64,000 nt of DNA from Myxococcus stipitatus. Its GTDB lineage: Bacteria > Myxococcota > Myxococcia > Myxococcales > Myxococcaceae. Positions within the stretch are counted from its first letter, which is position 1. Every line of letters begins with the position of its first letter. The stretch covers positions 1,054,001-1,118,000 of the forward strand of contig NZ_JAKCFI010000001.1 in NCBI RefSeq assembly GCF_021412625.1, read 5' to 3'. Positions 55,341-63,345 of the stretch are shown here, piece after piece. The position numbers and the translations under genes are program-made. Below the pieces are notes generated by a model, which did no database searches, was not told the DNA's origin, and saw only the letters and a list, made by a program, of their open reading frames with translations.

Positions 55341-56312
55341 ATGGACCGAAGCTCACGCGACATCGAGTGGAGCCACCTGTCGTCCCTGGAGGAGAAGCGC
55401 GCGGCCTACGCGCTCGAGTCGTACTTCCGGGAGAGCCTGTGGGACGCGCGGGTGGTGCTCGGCGAGCGGATGCTGCCCATCCTCCAGCGCATCACCCTGC
55501 TGGTGTTCAAGCCGGAGGCGCTCGTGGGGCGCCGGGTGGACGGCACGATGCGCTTCCTGGCGGACAACGGCTTCACGCCCATCCACTACCGCCCCTTCAC
55601 CTTCACGCGGCCCATCACCCGCGAGGTGTGGCGCTTCCAGTGGAACGCCTCGACGCTGGACAAGATCGACGTGTCGACGCTCGCCTTCTGCGCGCTGCCC
55701 ACGGTGATGGTGGTCCTGCGGGACGACTCGTCGCCGTTGGAGCTGCCGGGCTCGGTCCGTCTGAAGAAGCGCAAGGGGGCCGCCGCTCCGGAGGCGCGGG
55801 CGCCGGGCACGCTGCGCTCCGTCGTCTCCGCGCCGAACCGGATGATCACCTTCGTCCACACCACGGACGAGCCCGCGGACGTGCTGCGCGAGGTCGGCAT
55901 CTTCTTCGACCGGCCCACGCGGCGTGAGTTCTTCCAAGCCATCCTGGAGGACTTCCGAGGGGACGCCACGGCCGGGTGCCTGGGGGCCTTGAAGCGGCTG
56001 GAGGCGCGGGCGCCCACGTCGGACTTCGCGCCCGAGGGGGCGTGGCAGCGCATCCTGGCGCGGGCCCAGGGCCAGACGCGCGCGCGGCTGGAGGCGCAGC
56101 GGGCGCGGTTCGGCGAGACGGGGAAGGTCGACTGGGAGGACTTCCACGCGCTGTGCGCGGACGCGGGCTGCGACACCTGGGACATCGTCTCCATCGGCAC
56201 CGCCGCCATCGACTACGACGACGTGGGCCACGCGCAGCTCATCAACTTCGACCGGGGAGGGCTCGACGGTTGGTTGAACGGCAAGGCGCGGCTCGTGCCG
56301 GGCGAGAGCTGA
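55341..56312 (+). CDS. Nucleoside-diphosphate-kinase-like protein, copy 2
   Basis: 323 aa behind GGAGG. Homologous to the protein at 38274: Lys57 in LLVFKPEALVGRR, strand LPTVMVVLRDD, LRSVVSAPNRMITFVH with His173 at the NDK phospho-histidine position, then TTDEPADVLREVGIFF. The length is identical to copy 1, so the flanking extensions are conserved parts of the family. Likely a phosphotransfer enzyme with an unknown acceptor. It is convergent with the nucleotidyltransferase gene, 3 bp away. Confidence 0.65.
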   Translation: MDRSSRDIEWSHLSSLEEKRAAYALESYFRESLWDARVVLGERMLPILQRITLLVFKPEALVGRRVDGTMRFLADNGFTPIHYRPFTFTRPITREVWRFQWNASTLDKIDVSTLAFCALPTVMVVLRDDSSPLELPGSVRLKKRKGAAAPEARAPGTLRSVVSAPNRMITFVHTTDEPADVLREVGIFFDRPTRREFFQAILEDFRGDATAGCLGALKRLEARAPTSDFAPEGAWQRILARAQGQTRARLEAQRARFGETGKVDWEDFHALCADAGCDTWDIVSIGTAAIDYDDVGHAQLINFDRGGLDGWLNGKARLVPGES

Positions 56313-56315
56313 GCC

Positions 56316-57497
56316 TCAGGAGCGGGAGCCCGCGGCCTCGAGGAGCGCGCGGATGCCCTGCACGTCGATGGGAGGGCGCGCGTTCAGCTTGGAGTAGCGC
56401 ACCGTCCCCAGCAGGCTCTCCAGGTTGCGCGCGCCCGCGTCGGGGCCCCAGACGCGCTCGGCGTGCCGCAGCGCCTGCTCGTGCGATGTCTCGCCATCGA
56501 ACAGGCTCAGCACCGACCAGGCCTGCGCGGTGAGCTGGAGCGGCGGGGTGCCCGCGTTCAGCCGCGTCAGGTCGTAGCGCTCGTCGCGCAAGCGCACCGT
56601 CACGTCGAAGTCGAGGGCGGGCAGGGGCTCGCCCCCCTCGGCGCGCTCCTCGATGACGGGGACGGAGGGCAGCTGGGGCGCGAGCAGTCGCTGCTCGGCC
56701 CAGGTGAAGACCGCGCGCGCGAAGGCCACGATGCGGTGGGTGAACCGGGTGACGTCGCTGGCGGTGGGCCGCGGGGGCGCCTGATGGAGGCCCAGATAGC
56801 GCTCTTGCGCGGACAGCCCCGAGGGACGACCGGGCAGCAGCCGCTCCCAGTCCGGTGGCAGGGCCTCCAGCAGCCGGGCCCGCCACTTGCGCGTCGGGTT
56901 GGTGAAGCCGTGGCCGGCGACGAGGCCGTCCACCGCGTGGCCGAGCAGCTCCTGCGCGACGAAGAGCATGCTGACCCAGTCGCTGACTCCATTGAGGCCG
57001 GCCAGGTCGATCTGCAGCGTGTTGGCTTGATAGCGCGCCCAGTCCAGCTTGTGCCGCGCGAGGTGGGCCTGGGGGACGCGGGCCTGATAGCGCTCCAGCT
57101 CTCCGGCGCCGTGGAGCGCCCTGCCGGTGCGCAGCCGGTGCAGCAGCTTGCGATCATCCTCCGTCAGCCCGGTGGCGGCGCGCGGCTGGCGCGGCTGGCG
57201 CTCCCACCGCTCGAAGGCCGTCAGCAGCCGCTCCAGCGCCTCGCGGTCGAGCACGCGCACGTCACAGACGATGGGCCCCACGGCGAAGGCCACGTCGTTG
57301 AGCGAGGTGAAGGCGATGTCCGTGCGGGAGGTGACGAGATACAGGTCGATGTCCGACGTCTCGTTGCCGAGCCCCTCGACGAGCGAGCCACACACGAACA
57401 ACACGTCCGCGTCCGTGAGGCACAGGGCCTCGCGGGCGCGGATGGTGATGGCGTCGAGGGTGAGCTTGCGGCGGGCCAGGAACTCGGTGAGGTCCAC
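56316..57497 (-). CDS. Nucleotidyltransferase fused to a PqqD/RRE-like domain
   Basis: 393 aa from a GTG. Residues 30-85 are an MNT/kanamycin-type nucleotidyltransferase: GSLVEGLGNETSDIDLYL with Gly37-Ser38, Asp49 and Asp51, and a third acid at Asp79 in VCDVRVLD. A helical middle follows. Residues 295-368 look like a PqqD winged-helix RRE: two strands (LDFDVTVRLRDERYDL), then LQLTAQAWSVLSLFDGETS and two helices. RREs bind leader peptides of ribosomal natural products. Together this suggests nucleotidylation or recruitment of a peptide. Third gene of the leftward operon from 58939. Confidence 0.68.
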   Translation of the reverse strand: MDLTEFLARRKLTLDAITIRAREALCLTDADVLFVCGSLVEGLGNETSDIDLYLVTSRTDIAFTSLNDVAFAVGPIVCDVRVLDREALERLLTAFERWERQPRQPRAATGLTEDDRKLLHRLRTGRALHGAGELERYQARVPQAHLARHKLDWARYQANTLQIDLAGLNGVSDWVSMLFVAQELLGHAVDGLVAGHGFTNPTRKWRARLLEALPPDWERLLPGRPSGLSAQERYLGLHQAPPRPTASDVTRFTHRIVAFARAVFTWAEQRLLAPQLPSVPVIEERAEGGEPLPALDFDVTVRLRDERYDLTRLNAGTPPLQLTAQAWSVLSLFDGETSHEQALRHAERVWGPDAGARNLESLLGTVRYSKLNARPPIDVQGIRALLEAAGSRS

Positions 57498-57515
57498 GAC
57501 GACGTTCCTGGCGGC

Positions 57516-58187
57516 TCAGATGGCCGCGGCGAGCCCCTGCGTGCCCACGAGCGCGATGGCGCGCGGGGCGATGACATCCTGGAGCATGGCCTTGCGCACC
57601 TCGGCCCGGGAGCGGGCGGTGAGGTGGCCGTACTGCTCCATGATGACGGGCTCCTCGGGCAGGTCGTTCGCGGGGAGGATGGCCAGGGCGCGACCGAAGG
57701 CCGTCTGCGCGAGCGGCAGCAGCGAGGGGTGTCGGGTGAGCATCCACTCGGTGAAGCGCCAGGAGAGGTCGGCGTGCCGGCCCTCCTCCTCGACGATGCG
57801 CGAGAGCACCTTGCGGATGCCCTCGTCCGTCGTGCGCTCGAGCGCGACCTCCGCGCACTTCGCGGAGATGGTCTCGTTGACACAGCCCTCGATGATGGAG
57901 GCCTCGAGGATGGCCGCGGGCTCGTCGGAGGCGTCGAGGACGCTCTCCAGGGACAGCTCGCCCGGGCCCGCCGGCACGCCCGTGAAGCGGGAGGCGATGC
58001 CGAAGCAGTAGCGCGCGTGATGCACCTCCTCCTCCATCGCCTTGATGGCGGCGAGGAGCAGCTCGGGAGGGGCGGCCAGCTTCATCAGGTGGAGCACGAA
58101 CCGGGCGAACGCCGCCACGGAGGCGTGCTCACCCAGACCCTGCTCCAACCACCTCTTGCCAATCAGCGCGCGCTCTTCGGGAGTCAC
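57516..58187 (-). CDS. Ferritin-like di-iron protein
   Basis: 223 aa from a GTG that overlaps the TPR stop (GTGA). The di-iron ligands are in helices: Glu20 in GLGEHASVAAFARF, AMEEEVHHARYCF with ExxH, Glu in LEASIIEGCVNETI and EEEGRHADLSWRF. Similar ferritin-like proteins are common in myxobacteria and often uncharacterised. It could be an oxygenase or N-oxygenase of the locus. Its translational coupling to the TPR protein and 18-bp spacing to the nucleotidyltransferase argue for a shared task. Confidence 0.78.
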   Translation of the reverse strand: MTPEERALIGKRWLEQGLGEHASVAAFARFVLHLMKLAAPPELLLAAIKAMEEEVHHARYCFGIASRFTGVPAGPGELSLESVLDASDEPAAILEASIIEGCVNETISAKCAEVALERTTDEGIRKVLSRIVEEEGRHADLSWRFTEWMLTRHPSLLPLAQTAFGRALAILPANDLPEEPVIMEQYGHLTARSRAEVRKAMLQDVIAPRAIALVGTQGLAAAI

Positions 58188-58939
58188 GGGCGCGCGTCGC
58201 TCACGAGGACGTCCGAAACGTCGGCGCACCAGGAGGAGTCCCCCTGGACGACCGGCGCCAGGCGGGCGCCTTCCTCGACCATGGACAGCGGGCGCCCGTG
58301 GACGTCCAGCTCGATGGTGGAGAGGTCGATGTACGGCATCTGGGCCTGGCCGTTGCGCACCAGCTGCAGGTGCGCGGAGAACTCGGCGAAGCGCGGGTTG
58401 TTGGCGAAGGTGTCCGCCAGCTTGAGCGCCTCATCACCCCTGCCGGTGGCGATGTACACCTGCGCCAGCCGCGCCGCGGCCGTGGTCTCCGTCACGCTGA
58501 CCTGCAGCGCGGTGAGATAGGCCTGGATGGACTCGTTGACGAGGCCGTTGAGCAAGAGCGCGTTGCCCAGCAGCGTATAGGCGCTGATGCGCTCGTCCGA
58601 CGTCATCTCCTGCAGCACGAAGCTCGGCTTCTGCTCGGCCAGCTGCTTGGCGGACTCGAGCGCCGCTTCCTTCTGCCCCGTGCGAATCTGCAGGACGGTC
58701 AGGCGCGCCCGCGCCTCGGCCAGGGAAGGGTCCAGCTTCAGGGCTTGCTGATAGCTGGTGATGGACTCCTGGTTGTACGCGGCCAGCGCCAACGTGCGGC
58801 CACGCGCCAGCGCGCCCTTGCCGCTGGTGATGTCACCGAGCTGCGGCGCATCGGACTGGAGGGCTTGAAGCAGATGGGCGGAGATCTTCTGGGAGACTTC
58901 CACCAACCAGGGCGCTGCGGAGGCATTCGACGAACCCAT
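58184..58939 (-). CDS. TPR protein with conserved C-terminal tail, copy 2
   Basis: 251 aa. Homologous to the protein at 45461 from end to end: GALARGRTLALAAYNQES, ITSYQQALKLDPSLAEARAR, LQEMTSDERISAYTLLGNAL and the tail HGRPLSMVEEGARLAPVVQG, then SWCADVSDVLVSDARP. The tail, with one Cys in the same place in both, is outside the TPR repeats. It leads a three-gene operon with the ferritin-like protein and the nucleotidyltransferase. Confidence 0.7.
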   Translation of the reverse strand: MGSSNASAAPWLVEVSQKISAHLLQALQSDAPQLGDITSGKGALARGRTLALAAYNQESITSYQQALKLDPSLAEARARLTVLQIRTGQKEAALESAKQLAEQKPSFVLQEMTSDERISAYTLLGNALLLNGLVNESIQAYLTALQVSVTETTAAARLAQVYIATGRGDEALKLADTFANNPRFAEFSAHLQLVRNGQAQMPYIDLSTIELDVHGRPLSMVEEGARLAPVVQGDSSWCADVSDVLVSDARP

Positions 58940-59554
58940 GAGCTGCTCCCCTCTCTCGCTTTGCGCGAATTAATGAGGAAGCCGAGGTTAGGGGGTGCAC
59001 AGCTCCCGCGTCAAGCGGAAGCCGGAATTCGAGAGATTCACTGCGTGAGCCTCGCGAGACAGTGGCGTCACGCGAGACCCATGAAACGCTCGAGGGGCCA
59101 GTGGGAGCGCGCGCCGGAGGGGATGCATGCGAGGGCCCGCGGCGCAGCCATCCGTGGCCCTGCACCGAGGGCGACGACGGCGCGAACCCCGCGACGGACG
59201 GACGCGGAGCGTCTCCATGGAGCGGGCGGGGCTCGCTTGAGGTGCCGGGCCGCGCGGTGACGACGGGAAGCGTCAACGCGTCCGTGTCACAGGCTCTCAC
59301 GGGTTGAGAGCGATTCGCCCGAGTCTCAGAAAGCAAGCAGGCGTAACCCTGTCAAAACAGACAGTGCGGCGGGGTTTGTTTTTAATCCGTGAATACCCTG
59401 TCTCGCCATGGGGGCGCGTTCGCGAGCATGGAACGCGTGATTGAAGTGGGAATCCGTTTCAAATGAGCGAGCGTTCGTTTATATGTGTGAGACGTCATCG
59501 CTGGGCGTTCGTGCCCCGGCTCCAGCCTGAGTTCCGGCCCGCCTTGGAGGCACC
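58940..59554. other. Gene-poor interval at the right edge of the locus
   Basis: 615 bp between the TPR operon and a membrane protein gene. It includes the promoter at 58985-59014. The segment 59320-59500 is AT-richer, with runs such as GTTTGTTTTTAATCCG and TTCGTTTATATGTGTG, presumably the promoter of the gene at 59555. Small frames inside lack ribosome-binding sites and family signals. Confidence 0.5.
58985..59014 (-). promoter_or_regulatory. Candidate promoter of the TPR-ferritin-nucleotidyltransferase operon
   Basis: On the minus strand: -35 TTGACG (59009-59014), an 18-bp spacer and -10 TAACCT (58985-58990). The start would be near 58978, with a leader of about 39 nt to 58939. It has the same 18-bp spacer as the promoters at 45377 and 53510. 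Confidence 0.42.
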
Positions 59555-60274
59555 GTGAAGCGCTCGCATCCGCTCGTCTTTCCCACGTCCCAGGTCTACT
59601 GGTTCATCGCGGGCCTTGTGCTCGTCTACCTGGTGGTGGCGGTGTGCCTGGCGCCCGCGGGCATCTACCTGGTGTCGCGCGGGTTCGTGACCGCGTTCCT
59701 CCGCTACCACGCCGCGCCCGTCATCCTGCTGTTGGGGGGGCCCTGCGGCATCTACCTGATGGTGTGGCGGGCCAGCGACGTCTTCGCCTGGATGCTCTCG
59801 CCGCGCGTGCTCGAGTGGGACGTGACGGGGTTCCAGGTGGGGGACACTCGCGTCGCGTGGCGGGACATCACGGAGATTGTGGAGCAGTACAACCTCGACC
59901 GCGTCGTGCTGCGGCACCGCTCGGGGAAGTACAAGCTCCGGCTCAACCTCTGGCGTGACTCGGAGCGGCTGCACGAGGTGGTGTGGGAGCGGGTCGTCCC
60001 ACCGCTCTTGCGGCGGGTGGAGGAGGAGGTGGCCGCCGGCGAGGAGGTCGCCTTCGGCCCCGTGCGGCTCAGTTCGGAGGGGCTGACCTACAAGCGCAGG
60101 CTCATGCGCTGGGAAGACATCGAGAACATCCGCGTCCAGAACGAGCATGACCAGGGCGTGTCGTCACGCGAGGTCATCATCGACGCGGACGGGAAGACCC
60201 AGAAGATCGACGAGAGCAAGCTCGTCAACGCGCCAGTCCTGCTGGCCTACCTGTCGGGGCGCCTCGCCGGCTGA
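59555..60274 (+). CDS. Two-helix membrane protein with duplicated PH-like modules
   Basis: 239 aa from a GTG behind GGAGG. Two membrane helices (YWFIAGLVLVYLVVAVCL and HAAPVILLLGGPCGIYLMV) are followed by a cytoplasmic part with two similar beta-rich modules: FQVGDTRVAWRDITEIVEQY and LSSEGLTYKRRLMRWEDIEN. The pattern W(R/E)DI recalls bacterial PH-like domains of DUF6585-type proteins. Function unknown. The next gene starts 28 bp later with a matching W-E-H segment, so they may be co-transcribed. Confidence 0.6.
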   Translation: MKRSHPLVFPTSQVYWFIAGLVLVYLVVAVCLAPAGIYLVSRGFVTAFLRYHAAPVILLLGGPCGIYLMVWRASDVFAWMLSPRVLEWDVTGFQVGDTRVAWRDITEIVEQYNLDRVVLRHRSGKYKLRLNLWRDSERLHEVVWERVVPPLLRRVEEEVAAGEEVAFGPVRLSSEGLTYKRRLMRWEDIENIRVQNEHDQGVSSREVIIDADGKTQKIDESKLVNAPVLLAYLSGRLAG

Positions 60275-60302
60275 CAGACTTTTCAATCACAGACGCGACA
60301 TC

Positions 60303-60785
60303 ATGGAAATCTACAGCTCTGCTCAGTCCAAGGCGAAGGCTGAAAAGCCTCGTCAAGTCTTCTATTCGCGGACCCGGCTCATCATCGGAGTGGTCATCTG
60401 GATCGGCGCGACGGCGCTCTTCGGGGGGCTGACCTACAAGGGGCTCCCGGACACCACGGTGCTGGTCATCGGGGGCCTCTTCACCCTGCTCGCGGTGTGG
60501 ATGCTCTTCAATTGCATCCGGGGCCTGGGGCGTGTCGACAAGCCGGTGCTCGTCATCAGCCGCCAGGGCATCCAGTTCGATGACGGCGTGCTGATCCACT
60601 GGGAGCACGTGCGGGAGAACACGTACCTCGACCAGTCGTACATGGGCATCCCGGTCTTCCGGGCCATCGAAATCAAGACCACCCTGCCCAAGCCCAAGCG
60701 CAAGCACGTGCGCGTGTCCGCGCTGGAGATCGGCAGCGACGAGTACCTGGAGCTCTGCAGCCGTTACAGCAGCCACCTGCGCTGA
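60303..60785 (+). CDS. Small membrane protein with PH-like domain
   Basis: 160 aa from the ATG at 60303. Two helices (LIIGVVIWIGATALFGGLTY and VLVIGGLFTLLAVWMLF) precede a domain containing ISRQGIQFDDGVLIHWEHVR, comparable to the module in the preceding protein, and end with ALEIGSDEYLELCSRYSSHL. Function unknown. Probably in an operon with the gene at 59555. Confidence 0.62.
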   Translation: MEIYSSAQSKAKAEKPRQVFYSRTRLIIGVVIWIGATALFGGLTYKGLPDTTVLVIGGLFTLLAVWMLFNCIRGLGRVDKPVLVISRQGIQFDDGVLIHWEHVRENTYLDQSYMGIPVFRAIEIKTTLPKPKRKHVRVSALEIGSDEYLELCSRYSSHLR

Positions 60786-60906
60786 TTCCACGTCGGGGGG
60801 GCGGTGGGGGAGAGGGGGACGGGGCGGGGGGCCCGGACCCACCGCGACGAGGGGAGGGCGACCGGTCCGGAGCGCGCGCTCTCGGACCGGGCATCTGGCA
60901 GGGGTT

Positions 60907-61155
60907 CTACTGGAGGGCGGGGCCGCCGCAGTAGGCACGGGTACAGGACAACCACGCCCGGACGCAGGCCTCCTCTTGCTCCGTCGTCGTCGCGGCGTTC
61001 ATGCAGTTGTCCAGGCGGGTACTGCACGGCTCACAGTCCTTCATCTCGTGGACCTCGCCTTGCGTGGCCTCCGCGCCGGGAGCGGAGTCCAGCTCCGCTC
61101 CGCCACACCCCGCCAGCAGTGCCGCCGCCAACAGCCCCTGGATGACGTTCCGCAT
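60907..61155 (-). CDS. Small cysteine-rich lipoprotein
   Basis: 82 aa. The leader ends in lipobox LLAGC. An acidic linker is followed by a helical region with six Cys in a twin CxxC/CxxxC style (CEPCSTRLDNC, ACVRAWLSC and TRAYC), suggesting an alpha-hairpin held by disulfides. Function unknown. Confidence 0.65.
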   Translation of the reverse strand: MRNVIQGLLAAALLAGCGGAELDSAPGAEATQGEVHEMKDCEPCSTRLDNCMNAATTTEQEEACVRAWLSCTRAYCGGPALQ

Positions 61156-61280
61156 GTGACCTCCCGTATGGATGGTTGCTGCGTTGCAACTGTATCAATC
61201 TTCGGGAGGTCGTGAAGTCCAGGGGCGTTGCTGGAGTGGCCTCCAGGACGGGGTCGCCGCCCTGAAGGCGACGGGAGCGG

Positions 61281-61571
61281 CTACTTGCAGATCTCCCGGG
61301 TCAGCTTGTCGCGCTGGGCCTGCTCGGCCGTGGCGCGCTTGATGCCCTCCTCCAGCGCGTCGTCGGCCTTCTCCAGCGCGTCGAGGACGCGGCTGGTGGC
61401 GCGGCCCTTCTTGGCGATGGTCAGCACCTCGCGCATCTCCTTGCGCGCCTGCTTGAGGGCGTCGAGGTTGTCCTCGCGCTCCTTGAACTCCTTCTTCGCG
61501 GCCTTGCACTCCGGGGACTGCGCGGACGCAGTCGACGCACCCAACATCACGACGGCAACCAGCCAACGCAC
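61281..61571 (-). CDS. Exported coiled-coil protein, 96 aa
   Basis: GTG start at 61571. The signal peptide ends at TASA. The mature part is a highly charged Lys/Glu helix (AAKKEFKEREDNLDALKQAR) with one Cys near each end, which could form an alpha-hairpin or dimer. Periplasmic by prediction, function unknown. Confidence 0.65.
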   Translation of the reverse strand: MRWLVAVVMLGASTASAQSPECKAAKKEFKEREDNLDALKQARKEMREVLTIAKKGRATSRVLDALEKADDALEEGIKRATAEQAQRDKLTREICK

Positions 61572-61637
61572 GCGACACCTCCAGGTGACAGGGGCCCGAT
61601 TATAGGCCCCCGCCCGCGTGGCGTGGCGCGTCGCGCG

Positions 61638-62096
61638 CTACTTCGCGGCGCTCTTGGCCCCGTCCTTCACCTTGGCGTAGGTGCCCTTGAGCGCCATGCC
61701 GACGACGAAGGTCCCCGCGTGGCACTCGACGTCCGTGGGGCTGCGGACCTCGCTCTTCTTGTAATAGCTCACGATGTCGACCACGGCGTTGGCGCCGCGC
61801 TTCTTGGCGCCCTCCTGGAGGGCGATGAGCGCGGACAGCGTCACCCACCGGCAGGCGTCCTCGTCGGACTTGCCCACGCCGTTGGTCTTCTTGTTGGTGA
61901 CGTCCTCTCCGAGCGACTCCAGTACCTTGGGCGTCTTCTGGCCGGCCAGGTAGAACTTCACCGTCCCATCCAGCTTCTGCTGGGCCTCCGGCATCTGCAG
62001 CACCTCCGCCAGGGGCTGGCGGATGGCGGTGTCGCGCGCGAGCGCGGGCGTGGGAAGCATCAGGGCCAGCAGGGCGATTGTCAGCGTCTTCTTCAT
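61638..62096 (-). CDS. Exported protein of unknown function, 152 aa
   Basis: The signal peptide ends at ALA. The mature part contains ALQEGAKKRGANAVVDIVSY, which resembles the GA.A(V/I) core of YbjQ-like beta-barrel proteins, and two Cys (DACRWVTL, VECHAGTFVVG). Such proteins are often misannotated as excinuclease subunits. It starts 10 bp downstream of the FabF gene on the same strand, so it may belong to the aryl-polyene-type locus. Confidence 0.6.
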   Translation of the reverse strand: MKKTLTIALLALMLPTPALARDTAIRQPLAEVLQMPEAQQKLDGTVKFYLAGQKTPKVLESLGEDVTNKKTNGVGKSDEDACRWVTLSALIALQEGAKKRGANAVVDIVSYYKKSEVRSPTDVECHAGTFVVGMALKGTYAKVKDGAKSAAK

Positions 62097-62106
62097 CGGT
62101 TCCCCC

Positions 62107-63345
62107 TCAAGTCCAGCGGCGGAAGATCAACGAGGTGTTGATGCCGCCGAACGCGAAGTTGTTGCTCATGACGACGTCGGTCTGGAGGCTTCGACCTTCC
62201 CCCATGACATAGTCCAGCGGCGGGCAGCGTGGATCCACTTCGCCCGGCTCCAGGTGCAGCGTGGGCGCGAACCACCCCGAGCGCATCATCTCCAGGCTCA
62301 TCCACGCCTCCAGCGCGCCGCAGGCGCCCAGCGTGTGGCCCATGTAGCTCTTGAGCGACGACAGGGGCATCCGCTCGCCGAAGACGGCGTGGGTGGCCGT
62401 GGTCTCCGCCACGTCGCCCTGGTCCGTCGCGGTGCCGTGCGCGTTGACGTAGCCGACCTCGGAGGGGGGGATGCCCGCGTCCTCCAGCGCCAGCCGCATC
62501 GCCTGCGCCATCGTCTCCGCGTGGGGCTGGGTGATGTGGCGTCCGTCGCTGTTCGTCCCGTAGCCGATGACCTCGGCGATGATGCGCGCTCCGCGCGCCC
62601 GGGCGTGCTCCAGCTCCTCGAGCACCAGCGTGCACCCGCCCTCGCCGAGCACCAGCCCGTCCCGCTTCGCGTGGAAGGGGCGGGGCGTCAGCTCCGGGGT
62701 GGCGTTGTTCTGGGTGCTCGTGGCGAACAGGGTGTCGAACACCGCCGCGCCCGTGGCGTCCAGCTCCTCCGAACCGCCCGCCAGCATCGCCACCTGGCGG
62801 CCCATGCGGATGGTCTCGTAGGCATAGCCGATGCCCTGGCTCCCGGACGTGCATGCGCTGGACGTGGTGATGATCCGCCCCGTCAGGCCGAAGAAGACGC
62901 CGATGTTCACCGCCGCCGTGTGCGACATCATCCGCACGTAGCTGGTCGCGCTGATGCCCTCGGTGGTCTTGTCCGTCACCATCCGCCCGAAGTCCCCCAT
63001 GTTCGCCGCGGAGCCCGCGGACGACCCATAGGACACGCCCATCTTCCCGCCGCGCACCAGCGCGTCTCCCAGCAGCCCCGCGTCCTGGAGCGCCAGCTCG
63101 CTGGCCCGGACCGCCAGGAGCGCCACCCGCCCCATGCCCCGCATCGTCTTGCGCGAGTACGTCTGGGGCGGCAGCTCGAACGGGGCCGCCGGCGCGCCCA
63201 CCTGGGTGTGCAGGCCCTCGTACTGCTTCCACTCCTCCATGACGCGCACGGCGTTGCGGCGCGAGCGCAGCCTGGCTTCCACCGCCGCCCAGTCGTGCCC
63301 CAGGGGGCTGAGCGCCCCGACACCCGTGACCACCACCCGTTTCAT
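62107..63345 (-). CDS. fabF: Beta-ketoacyl-ACP synthase II, aryl-polyene type
   Basis: 412 aa from the ATG at 63345, which overlaps the FabG stop by 4 bp. The catalytic triad is visible: Cys in TTSSACTSGSQGIGYAYE, His in NAHGTATDQGD and His in SYMGHTLGACGALE. The C-terminus NNFAFGGINTSLIF is typical. It condenses acyl chains with malonyl-ACP. Pairing with this type of FabG is characteristic of aryl-polyene gene clusters, where the pair extends a polyene chain. Confidence 0.9.
   Translation of the reverse strand: MKRVVVTGVGALSPLGHDWAAVEARLRSRRNAVRVMEEWKQYEGLHTQVGAPAAPFELPPQTYSRKTMRGMGRVALLAVRASELALQDAGLLGDALVRGGKMGVSYGSSAGSAANMGDFGRMVTDKTTEGISATSYVRMMSHTAAVNIGVFFGLTGRIITTSSACTSGSQGIGYAYETIRMGRQVAMLAGGSEELDATGAAVFDTLFATSTQNNATPELTPRPFHAKRDGLVLGEGGCTLVLEELEHARARGARIIAEVIGYGTNSDGRHITQPHAETMAQAMRLALEDAGIPPSEVGYVNAHGTATDQGDVAETTATHAVFGERMPLSSLKSYMGHTLGACGALEAWMSLEMMRSGWFAPTLHLEPGEVDPRCPPLDYVMGEGRSLQTDVVMSNNFAFGGINTSLIFRRWT

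Noticed and set aside
58833-59336. Small frames in the 58.9-59.5 kb gap
   Set aside because: No start signals or recognisable sequence; one overlaps the well-supported TPR gene.
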